Assembly: GCA_016722045.1 (NCBI GenBank)
Contig: JADKGY010000001.1
Coordinates: forward strand, 1,364,001 to 1,428,000
Direction: 5' to 3'
Source: Candidatus Opimibacter skivensis
Lineage (GTDB): Bacteria > Bacteroidota > Bacteroidia > Chitinophagales > Saprospiraceae
DNA: 64,000 nucleotides
The stretch's first letter is position 1. Each line of letters starts with the position of its first letter. The translations under genes and the position numbers were made by a program. Shown here piece after piece: positions 50,941 through 59,072 of the stretch. A model generated the notes under the pieces. The model worked only from the letters and a program-made list of their open reading frames with translations. It did no database searches and was not told where the DNA came from.

Positions 50941-53793
50941 ATGATGAAGTTTTTCAAACCATGCTCCCTGATTGCTGCACTTTTCTTTCTGATATCATAT
51001 CAGTCAGAGGCGCAGGGAATCGACGGGAATCATAGAAATAGTCCTGTCATCTGGACTGTTCCTGCCTTTCCGACAAAACTTGATGATGTCACCGTCTATT
51101 TTGATGCCTCTCAGGGAAATGGAGCGCTTGCCGGATTCATCGGTGATGTGTATGCGCATACAGGAGTGATCACGAATCTAAGCACAAGTGGTTCGGATTG
51201 GAAGCATGTCGTCGGCAACTGGGGTACAGCAGATGCACGTGTACTGATGAAAAGAGAAAGTGCGAATATTTATTCTATCTCCTATAAGATCAATACGTTT
51301 TATGCTATTCCGGCCAATGAAGAAGTTTTGAAGCTTGCTTTTGTTTTCAGGAATATAAATGGCTCGGTCGTGGGACGTGATGCAGATGGGTCTGATTTAT
51401 ACACTGACGTAGCTGCAGTCGGTGCAGGATTATTGCTCACGTTGCGTGAACCATCTGCAGGAGATGTCTTGCTCCATGAAGGTGATAGTTTAAAGATCGA
51501 CATTGCGATAAGCGATACGGCTTCGTTGATGATCTTTGATGATCAGACTTTAATTTATTCGGATATCGTTGATCACGCCATTTTCTTTTATCATCCATTG
51601 AACACCGGCCAGCATGTATTAAGATTTGAAGCCACTAAAGATTCTACGGTCACGCTTGAAAAGGAATATTATGTTCTAAAAAATAATCCTGATAAAATAA
51701 ATCCACCAAATGGCACTGTCAATGGCCTGAATTATTTCAGTGACACCACTTATTTATTTCAGCTCTATGCTCCACTCAAAGAATTTGTTTTTCTTCTTTG
51801 TCCACAGAATGGTTTCCAACCGGATTCAAACTACCAGATGCATGAAGCTGAAGATCTGGCGACATATTGGATTGAACTTCCAAGGTCATGGTTTACAGAT
51901 GGAAAGAATACATATCAATACCTGATCAATGGGGGCATCAGAGTCGCCGACCCACTCTCTGAGGTAGTCCTTGACCGGAACAATGATACCGGTGTCAAAC
52001 CTTCTGTGATGGCCACACTCCCACCCTACCCTATGGGGCTGACGAATGGAATTGTCACTGCGTTTGATGAGGATCGTCAACCTTATAATTTTGTTGTCGA
52101 AAATTTTGACAAACCAGAACAAACAAAACTTGTCATCTATGAATTGCTTGTTCGCGATTTTCTGGCGACCCATAGCTTTACAACATTGCTGGATACACTG
52201 GATTACTTCAGCAAACTTGGTGTCAATGCTATAGAGCTCATGCCTATAGGTGAATTTGAGGGGAATAATAGCTGGGGATATAATGTTTCTTTCCCCATGG
52301 CGGTAGATAAATATTACGGCACACGAGAACAATTGAAACAACTTATTGATGCTGCACATCAACGCGGTATTGCTGTGATACTTGATGTTGTATTCAATCA
52401 TGTATTTAGCCAGAGTCCTCTGGCGCAGATGTATTGGGATCCCGTCAATTCAAGGCCATCTGCAGAAAGTCCTTATCTGAATGTCATAGCCAAACATCCT
52501 TTCAACGTGGGATATGATATGAACCATGAAAGTGCGGCTACGAAATCCTGGGTCAAAAGAATTCTGAAGTATTGGATTACTGATTTTAAGGTTGATGGTT
52601 TTCGTTTTGATTTGTCAAAAGGTTTTACACAATTCAATTCCGGAAGTGATGCGGGACTCATGGCCAAGTATGATGCAAGCCGCATTACTATACTGAAAGA
52701 TTATGCTAATTCCATCTGGAGTCATGATCCTACAAGCTATGTCATCCTTGAGCATTTTGCTGAGAATAGCGAAGAGACAGCATTATCAAATTATGGAATG
52801 ATGCTCTGGGATAATATTAATTTTCAATTCAGCCAGGCAGCCAAAGGATTTTCATCAGATCTGGAAGGGATTGATTATACGTTCAAAGGATGGAACGACC
52901 CTCATGCTGTCGGTTATATGGAAAGTCATGATGAAGAAAGGGTCATCTATCGTGTATTGAATGAAGGCGATAGTAATGGAGCCTACAATACACGCACTTT
53001 GGCGACGGCACTCAAACGATTGGAAGCTGCTAACGCGATTTTCTATTCTGTACCCGGCCCGAAGATGATCTGGGAATTTGGAGAGCTTGGATATGATTTT
53101 TCGATCAACAGGTGTGTCAATGGTACGATCTCAAATGATTGCAGGCTTGACCCCAAGCCCATTCGCTGGGATTACCTTCAGGATCTTAACCGAAAACGAT
53201 TGCATGATGTGATAGCGTCGATGACTTATTTAAAAGCAAACTATCCGACCTTTTCATCAACTGATTTCGAATTCAATGATACTAATCTCTATTTGAAAAC
53301 CGTGCATCTCAATGATCCTGCGATGGATGCTGTAACGCTTGCTAATTTTAGAGTCATCAATTCGGATATTAATCCTAAATTCCAACATACGGGTATCTGG
53401 TATGATTATTTTTCAGGCGATAGTATAGATGTGACGGATACACAGAAGAAGATTACGTTTGGACCAGGAGAATACCGGGTCTATACATCTATCAGGATCA
53501 CACCTCCCAATGGATTTATTACAGGCGTTCGTAATCTCGACGTCCAAAAAGTGGAAATCTATCCTAGTCTTCTTTCTGATCAGCATGAATCCATTTATGG
53601 AAGTATTCCAGAAGAAAGCAATATTGAAACGATTACACTTTCTGACATGACGGGCAAACAGCTTGAAACCCACTACTCTCTTTCGGATGAGGGTTTTAAT
53701 TTATTCCTGCCATCCGGTTTGTCAAGTGGAATGTATGTGATAAATGTTCTAACTCAGGATGGATATTATGTGGGCAAGGTGGTGAAGGAATAG
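50941..53793 (+). CDS. Secreted GH13 alpha-amylase with T9SS sorting domain
   Basis: 950 residues; signal peptide ends at QSEAQG (~25). Residues ~30-145 form a beta-rich carbohydrate-binding-like domain (PAFPTKLDDVTVYFDASQG, LKLAFVFRNINGSVVGRDADG), followed by another Ig-like domain. The GH13 barrel covers about 390-770: ELLVRDFLATHSF, GVNAIELMPIGEFEGNNSWG, AVILDVVFNHVFSQSP, nucleophile Asp557 in DGFRFDLSKG, acid/base Glu604 in VILEHFAEN and Asp664 in MESHDEER. A T9SS type A domain ends the chain (about 865-950: VEIYPSLLSDQ, LSDMTGKQLE, LPSGLSSGMYVINVLTQDGYYVGK). The enzyme should hydrolyse alpha-1,4-glucans at the cell surface, feeding the SusC/D system encoded nearby. The tail of the domain is well preserved, so surface attachment is likely. 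Confidence 0.92.
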   Translation: MMKFFKPCSLIAALFFLISYQSEAQGIDGNHRNSPVIWTVPAFPTKLDDVTVYFDASQGNGALAGFIGDVYAHTGVITNLSTSGSDWKHVVGNWGTADARVLMKRESANIYSISYKINTFYAIPANEEVLKLAFVFRNINGSVVGRDADGSDLYTDVAAVGAGLLLTLREPSAGDVLLHEGDSLKIDIAISDTASLMIFDDQTLIYSDIVDHAIFFYHPLNTGQHVLRFEATKDSTVTLEKEYYVLKNNPDKINPPNGTVNGLNYFSDTTYLFQLYAPLKEFVFLLCPQNGFQPDSNYQMHEAEDLATYWIELPRSWFTDGKNTYQYLINGGIRVADPLSEVVLDRNNDTGVKPSVMATLPPYPMGLTNGIVTAFDEDRQPYNFVVENFDKPEQTKLVIYELLVRDFLATHSFTTLLDTLDYFSKLGVNAIELMPIGEFEGNNSWGYNVSFPMAVDKYYGTREQLKQLIDAAHQRGIAVILDVVFNHVFSQSPLAQMYWDPVNSRPSAESPYLNVIAKHPFNVGYDMNHESAATKSWVKRILKYWITDFKVDGFRFDLSKGFTQFNSGSDAGLMAKYDASRITILKDYANSIWSHDPTSYVILEHFAENSEETALSNYGMMLWDNINFQFSQAAKGFSSDLEGIDYTFKGWNDPHAVGYMESHDEERVIYRVLNEGDSNGAYNTRTLATALKRLEAANAIFYSVPGPKMIWEFGELGYDFSINRCVNGTISNDCRLDPKPIRWDYLQDLNRKRLHDVIASMTYLKANYPTFSSTDFEFNDTNLYLKTVHLNDPAMDAVTLANFRVINSDINPKFQHTGIWYDYFSGDSIDVTDTQKKITFGPGEYRVYTSIRITPPNGFITGVRNLDVQKVEIYPSLLSDQHESIYGSIPEESNIETITLSDMTGKQLETHYSLSDEGFNLFLPSGLSSGMYVINVLTQDGYYVGKVVKE

Positions 53794-53802
53794 CCTCATT
53801 TT

Positions 53803-53829
53803 ACCCCCCGACCCCCTGAAAAAGGGGGA
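53803..53829 (+). terminator. Possible hairpin terminator after the GH13 gene
   Basis: CCCCCT (53812-53817) pairs with AGGGGG (53823-53828) around a GAAAA loop, ten or so bases past the stop codon. Only a short, mixed T-stretch follows. Similar C/G blocks occur in other gaps, so this may be a dispersed element. Confidence 0.4.
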
Positions 53830-54006
53830 GCTGTTTCTGCTAAACGTTTTAAAAGAGGACGCAGATCTTTTAAGAAAAAATATGATTAATTAGGATTGAT
53901 TTTCACTGATCGAATTTAAACTTCTATAACAAGGCATCATGAGTCCAGTATCCGGCATCCATTTTATCCGGCATCCCACTTATCTTTATAATTGATACTT
54001 ACTAAA

Positions 54007-56310
54007 ATGAAATTCTTATTTCTAGCATTTTTAATTTCAGGTTTTCTATACCCAGAAATAGTAAATGGTCAGCATCCGGATCAGATCTTTATCACAGATG
54101 ATGGCATCATGCATTGGTCTAGAGATAGTAGTGAGGTGACTGGTTTTGGTGAAAATTATACTGTTCCGTTTGCTTATGGATACCGTGCTGCAAAGAGCAT
54201 GGGCGTTGATCTGAAAGGCGCCATTGATCAGGATGTATATCAGTTTGCAAGACTTGGATTTGATCTCTTTCGTGTGCATGTGTGGGATTGTGAGATCAGT
54301 GATACACTTGGTAATCTTCTGGACAATGAACATCTCGAATTGTTTGATTATCTACTCTTGAAATTAAAAGAAAAAGGGATCAATGCTGTCATCACACCTA
54401 TCGCGTATTGGGGAAATGGATGGCCTGAAAAAGATGAACCCACTCCCGGGTTTTCAACGAAATATGGTAAAGGCAATTGTCTGACAAATCCGGATGCGAT
54501 AAAAGCGCAGGAAAAATATTTGTTCCAGTTTGTCAATCACATCAATCGGTATACGGGTATTGCTTATAAGAATGATCCACAGATTCTTGCTTTTGAAATT
54601 TGTAATGAACCTCATCACAGAGGACCGGCTGATGCAGTCACGGCATTTGTGCGGAAGATGAAAGATGCAATTCAATCCAGTGGATGCACAAAGCCGATAT
54701 TCTATAATGTAAGTCATGCCATCAACTATGCGCAGGACTATTTTGATGCCGGTATCGATGGAGGTACATTTCAATGGTATCCTACAGGGCTTGGATTTCA
54801 AAAAGAGCTTGGTGGAAATATGTTACCTAATGTGGACAGGTATGAAATACCCTTTGATGATGTCTTGAAAAAAAATCATGCAGCTCGATTTGTTTACGAA
54901 TTTGATGCAGCGGATATGGCTACATCATACATGTATCCGGCGATGGCGAGAAGTTTTCGGACAGCCGGCATGCAGATGGCTACGCACTTTGCGTGGGATC
55001 CAACATATTCTGCTCCATACAACACAGAGTATAATACCCATTTCATGAATCTGTACTATGCTCCGCAAAAAGCATTGAGCCTGATGATCTGCGGCGAGAT
55101 TTTCCGGACGATACCCTTGTATAAAGATTATGGTGTGTATCCTGACAATACTTCATTCGGTCCATTTCACATTAGTTATGAAAATAACCTGGCGGAGATG
55201 GTGACGGATGAAAAATTTATTTACACAAATAATACAACTTCGAAACCCCATGCTCCTGAAAAACTTGAGCTAATTGCAGGCTATGGCAATTCTCCTTTAG
55301 TGCAATATGATGGGACAGGTGCTTATTTCTTTGACAAACTTGGTGATGGAATCTGGAAACTTGAATTGATGCCGGATGCCATTGTGGTTGATAATTTATT
55401 TGGAAGAAACAGTCTTGATAAGACCAGAGCAGTGGTGGCATACAACCGGCGAAGAATGAAAATCAATCTTCCGGAATATGTGGATGGATTTTCGATTGAG
55501 AGTGTGGATTGGAGGGATTCGATATTGTATAGGGAAACAAAAGATGGGGTTGTTGATTTAAAGCCGGGAATTTATCTGCTGAAGAGCCCAAAATACCAGG
55601 AGGAAGATTCGATTGTGCTTGAATCCAAAAAGCAAATAGCTCTTCAACTTTATTATGCCCCTGTACCTGTTCCACATGATCCTTATACACCTTATCATGC
55701 TTCATATCCATCGGCATCCGGAAAGCCATCTGATCCGGTGATGCTATTTGATGCAAAAAATGATATTGACAGACTGAATTGGGCATGGAGACAGGGATCA
55801 GGGCCCTCACTTGATAGCTTTGGAATGGTTATTAAAGGATTCCATCTTATGCTGGATGGTTTGTCCGCAAAAGATGAAGAGAATCCGAATGCAAAACCTG
55901 TTGTTGATTACACCCTCCGATATTATTTTGGTGATGAAATAAAGAATCGAAAAAAAGATGTTCCTCAAAAGACGGTGTTAGTATTTAAAGGATATAGTAG
56001 TGACGATTCGATATTTCCCATCATGATTTCATTATTGATGAAAGATGGTTCTGCATTTGGTGGACAGATTGAACTCACTCCCACGAATAATGAGTATCGT
56101 TTGAAGCTGAAGGATCTTAAGAAGGTCCGGGCTGTGCTTATGCCGAGGCCCTACCCTACTTTCCTGCCATATTACTCGAGTGCAGGAAAGTCAATGAAAT
56201 TGGATCTGAATCAAATCGAGAGTCTTGAAATTTCTATTGGGCCAGGGATTAATGAAGAAGATTGGGGGAAGGTGTATGAGATGATGATTTTGAGTGTGTG
56301 GCTTGAATGA
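54007..56310 (+). CDS. Secreted GH5-like glycoside hydrolase with C-terminal beta domain
   Basis: About 767 residues from the ATG at 54007 (a TTG at 53992 is the longer option). The signal peptide ends near EIVNGQ. A clan-A TIM barrel occupies about 45-400: AAKSMGVDLKGAIDQDVYQF, ARLGFDLFRVHVWDCEISD, INAVITPIAYWGNGWPE, the acid/base Glu201 in FEICNEPHH and a candidate nucleophile Glu298 in RFVYEFDAAD. Both fit GH5. The next ~150 residues look like a domain capping the barrel (VDLKPGIYLLKSPKYQ), and the last ~170 residues (SGKPSDPVMLFDAKNDIDRL ... WGKVYEMMILSVWLE) form a galactose-binding-like beta-sandwich. No T9SS domain is visible. The substrate cannot be told. It follows the GH13 gene by about 210 bases on the same strand. 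Confidence 0.8.
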   Translation: MKFLFLAFLISGFLYPEIVNGQHPDQIFITDDGIMHWSRDSSEVTGFGENYTVPFAYGYRAAKSMGVDLKGAIDQDVYQFARLGFDLFRVHVWDCEISDTLGNLLDNEHLELFDYLLLKLKEKGINAVITPIAYWGNGWPEKDEPTPGFSTKYGKGNCLTNPDAIKAQEKYLFQFVNHINRYTGIAYKNDPQILAFEICNEPHHRGPADAVTAFVRKMKDAIQSSGCTKPIFYNVSHAINYAQDYFDAGIDGGTFQWYPTGLGFQKELGGNMLPNVDRYEIPFDDVLKKNHAARFVYEFDAADMATSYMYPAMARSFRTAGMQMATHFAWDPTYSAPYNTEYNTHFMNLYYAPQKALSLMICGEIFRTIPLYKDYGVYPDNTSFGPFHISYENNLAEMVTDEKFIYTNNTTSKPHAPEKLELIAGYGNSPLVQYDGTGAYFFDKLGDGIWKLELMPDAIVVDNLFGRNSLDKTRAVVAYNRRRMKINLPEYVDGFSIESVDWRDSILYRETKDGVVDLKPGIYLLKSPKYQEEDSIVLESKKQIALQLYYAPVPVPHDPYTPYHASYPSASGKPSDPVMLFDAKNDIDRLNWAWRQGSGPSLDSFGMVIKGFHLMLDGLSAKDEENPNAKPVVDYTLRYYFGDEIKNRKKDVPQKTVLVFKGYSSDDSIFPIMISLLMKDGSAFGGQIELTPTNNEYRLKLKDLKKVRAVLMPRPYPTFLPYYSSAGKSMKLDLNQIESLEISIGPGINEEDWGKVYEMMILSVWLE

Positions 56311-56354
56311 GGAGATATTTATTGGAAAAAGGATTTGGCTGACAGATAATATAT

Positions 56355-56881
56355 CCTCCATTATATGTTTTCCTAAAATATATTTGCCTTAAATATGTTT
56401 TAGCCTTTCATTATTGGTTTTCCCTAAACATGTTTGACCTCCATTATAGGTTTTCCTAAAATATATTTGCCTTAAATATATTTTGGCCTTTCATTATTGG
56501 TTTTACTTACACATGTTTGACCTCCATTATAGGTTTTCCTAAAATATACTTGCCTTAAATATGTTTTGGCCTTTCATTATTGGTTTTCCTTACACATGTT
56601 TGACTTCCATTATAGGTTTTCCTAAAATATATTTGCCTTAAATATGTTTTGGCCTTTCGTAACAGGATTTACTGACTATGTTTGCTCCTTATTCCAGGTT
56701 TTCCTAAAATATGTTTTCCTAAAACATCTTAGCATTTCCATTATAGGCTTTCCTAAAATATATTTTCCTTAAATATATTTTGGCCTTTCGTAACAGGTCT
56801 TACTGAACTATGTTTGCTCCTTATTCCAGGTTTTCCTAAAATATGTTTTCCTAAAAGATGTTTTAGGAAAACATATTTTGG
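56355..56881. repeat. 83 bp AT-rich minisatellite ending in a perfect hairpin
   Basis: Units start at 56355, 56438, 56521 and 56604 (exact 83 bp steps), then 56685 (81 bp), followed by a shorter unit near 56735 and another from about 56817. Each begins CCTCCATTATAGG and contains TTTTCCTAAAATATATTTG, CCTTAAATATGTTTTGGCC and a GTTTGA end. Inner parts such as CCTAAAATATA and TATGTTTTGG can pair. The last unit folds into a hairpin with a perfect 19 bp stem plus one wobble and one C-G pair (56836-56856 with 56861-56881, loop GATG). Confidence 0.9.
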
Positions 56882-56983
56882 CCCCTTTACATGAGACATT
56901 GTTGAAGTAAAGATTTGCAAGATTGCAGATGTTTGTCTGAAGATTTGCCAGCCTGATCAGGACTTTTCAAATCTTACAATACC

Positions 56984-57033
56984 GCAAAACCGAGTTTTGC
57001 TGACGCACAGACGTAGGCAAAGCCTACGCCTAA
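56984..57033 (+). repeat. Multi-hairpin extragenic repeat, partial copy 3
   Basis: GCAAAACCGAGTTTTGC (56984-57000) and ACGTAGGC-AAA-GCCTACGC match the last two hairpins of copy 1 at 40499-40546, in the same orientation. The first half of the element is absent. Confidence 0.7.
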
Positions 57034-57120
57034 CCGTGGAATCGTTTCATATTTTAGCTACGCAAAAAAATCAAACGACTGGATAAAATATATTGCGTCA
57101 TGTATCCTTTATCCAATTTT

Positions 57121-57184
57121 CTCACACTCTCACTTCTATCATTCTCTCACTCCTCTCACTCCTCTCACTTCTCTCACTCTTCTC
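57121..57184. repeat. CT-rich microsatellite abutting the symporter stop codon
   Basis: About 64 bases of CTCTCACTC, CTCTCACTT and CTCTCACTCCT variants. It ends at the base before the symporter stop codon, as the array at 7992-8080 does for another minus-strand gene. Confidence 0.8.
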
Positions 57185-58891
57185 CTACCAGAACCTAATA
57201 TAAATCGCCACCACAAACAACAGAATGATCGTGATCATCGCCAGGTGGCCATTCGATACTTTGTACATCGATCTGTCTACTTCCAGGCCATGTGCAGTCT
57301 CTCTTCCTTTCTTATCAAGCAAGCTCACTGTAATAATCAATAGCATGGTGAAGAAAAATACCCAACCCATCTGTATGAGGAATGGAATTTCAAAGACACC
57401 ATCCGCATTGGGATATGCTGTGTATAACCATGTATCATTTCCTGCAATACCAGGCAGAAACTTGTCAAATAAAACAGCAAGCAGAACACCCCCGATAATA
57501 CCTGTAATCGCCGCTTTCGAAGTCGTTTTCTTCCAGAAGAATCCAAACAGAAAGACAGGAAAGATCGCAGGCGAAATATAGCCGGTATACTTTTGAATAA
57601 ATTCAAACCCACCTTTACCTCCTATACCCAGTGCATCATTCCAGTTGACCGTGATCGCGATGAGCAAGGATACGATGACCATGATACGACCTGTCCATAC
57701 CATCCTTTTTTCAGATGATTCTTTGTTGAAATATTTCTTGTAGATATCAAGTGTATAGATCGTCGATATACTATTAGCTTTTCCTGCAAGCGATGCTACA
57801 ATAGCTGCAGTCAACGCGGCCATCGATAGTCCACGCAATCCCGTCGGCAAGAAACCAAGCACAGCGGAATACGCATTGTCTTCTCTGAATTCACCATTGG
57901 TCAACATCTGGGCTTGTAGTTCCCCATGCTGATGTAATACATAAGCTGCGATACCCGGCAACACCACAAGCATCGGCATCAATATCTTCAAAAAGGCTGC
58001 AAATAAGATACCTGTCCTTGCTGTTTTCAGATCTGCACCAAGTGCTCTTTGTGTAATATATTGATTGCACCCCCAGTAATTGAGATTCGCTACCCACATA
58101 CCCGCTGCAAGCATCGCTAATCCGGGCAAACTTGAGTAGTGATTGATCTGCGCCGGTGTAGAATTGGCATCAGGTTTTGTAAATATCATATCAAAATGAT
58201 CAGGTGCTGCAGTAAATAATTGCTTGAGTCCCGCAAGTGCATCTGTACCTAATCCAAATTTTTCACTTACTACAGTCAATGCGATATACGAAGTAATCAA
58301 ACCGCCGGCCAGCAATACTAAAACCTGAATAACATCGGTGTAGCCAATCACTTTCATACCCCCTAAAGTGATCACCAATGCAAATAATGCAAGGCCAATC
58401 ATAATCAGATGAAAACTTTCACCACCAGTCAGATTATTGATAGCCAATGTCCCCAGGTATAATATGGAAGTAAGATTGACAAAAATGTACAGGAAGAGCC
58501 AGAAGATCGCCATGATCATCGCCACAGTCTCATTGTACCTGGTCTTCAGGAACTGAGGCATCGTGAATATCCTGTTCTTCAGATAGACCGGCATAAAGAA
58601 TACAGCTACGATGATCAATGAAACTGCTGCCAGCCACTCGTAACTTGATATGGCCAGTCCAAGTCTGAACCCATTGCCACTCATACCGATAAACTGTTCA
58701 GCCGAGATATTGGAAGCAATCAGTGAAGCCCCGATAGCCCACCAGGTAAGCTGTCCTTCTGCAAGGAAAAACTGGGTAGAAGATGCCTGAGCTGATTTCT
58801 TTCGATTATAGACCCATATACCATAGGAGGCTACAATGATGAAATAAATGATAAAGACGATATAGTCCTGGGTGTGGAGAGATTGGTTCAT
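57185..58891 (-). CDS. Sodium:solute symporter (SSS family), probable sugar transporter
   Basis: 568 residues with about 14 hydrophobic helices. SSS-family signatures are seen: FFLAEGQLTWWAIGASLIAS, NISAEQFIGMSGNGFRLGLA, YEWLAAVSLIIVAVFFMPVY, GGMKVIGYTDVIQVLVLL, and VANLNYWGCNQYITQRALGA, the last typical of the vSGLT-like sugar branch. SSS proteins use the sodium gradient to import sugars or other small solutes across the inner membrane. Its closeness to the GH5, GH13 and SusC/D genes suggests it takes up the sugars released, though the repeat-filled gap and opposite direction mean it is not in their operon. A well-formed promoter-like site lies upstream (58957-58985). Confidence 0.9.
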   Translation of the reverse strand: MNQSLHTQDYIVFIIYFIIVASYGIWVYNRKKSAQASSTQFFLAEGQLTWWAIGASLIASNISAEQFIGMSGNGFRLGLAISSYEWLAAVSLIIVAVFFMPVYLKNRIFTMPQFLKTRYNETVAMIMAIFWLFLYIFVNLTSILYLGTLAINNLTGGESFHLIMIGLALFALVITLGGMKVIGYTDVIQVLVLLAGGLITSYIALTVVSEKFGLGTDALAGLKQLFTAAPDHFDMIFTKPDANSTPAQINHYSSLPGLAMLAAGMWVANLNYWGCNQYITQRALGADLKTARTGILFAAFLKILMPMLVVLPGIAAYVLHQHGELQAQMLTNGEFREDNAYSAVLGFLPTGLRGLSMAALTAAIVASLAGKANSISTIYTLDIYKKYFNKESSEKRMVWTGRIMVIVSLLIAITVNWNDALGIGGKGGFEFIQKYTGYISPAIFPVFLFGFFWKKTTSKAAITGIIGGVLLAVLFDKFLPGIAGNDTWLYTAYPNADGVFEIPFLIQMGWVFFFTMLLIITVSLLDKKGRETAHGLEVDRSMYKVSNGHLAMITIILLFVVAIYIRFW

Positions 58892-58956
58892 CTAATCTGT
58901 TTTGAAGGATTAAAGAATAAGCAGGTGCGAATAATAGGAATTTTAATTGGATTGGG

Positions 58957-58985
58957 CAAACCTATCTACTTTATGCCCAATTCAA
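58957..58985 (-). promoter_or_regulatory. Likely promoter of the symporter gene
   Basis: On the minus strand TTG (58983-58985), 18 bases, then TAGGTTTG (58957-58964), an exact TAnnTTTG box. The leader would be about 60 bases. Confidence 0.4.
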
Positions 58986-59072
58986 GGCTTGCTTTAGGAT
59001 ATTCGTTTTTATTTTCAACGATTTTTCAGTAATTTGGAAATCAAACGTTCAAACTTTAAGACACCACCAATC

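Larger units (their letters stand above)
56311..57184. other. Long convergent intergenic region made of repeats
   Basis: 874 bases between convergent genes with no coding frame. It consists of an AT-rich minisatellite (56355-56881), a partial multi-hairpin repeat (56984-57033), about 85 bases of unremarkable sequence, and a CT-rich microsatellite (57121-57184) that touches the symporter stop codon. Confidence 0.8.

Noticed and set aside
56355..56881. CRISPR array
   Set aside because: The 83 bp units are contiguous with no unique spacers, and no cas gene is present.
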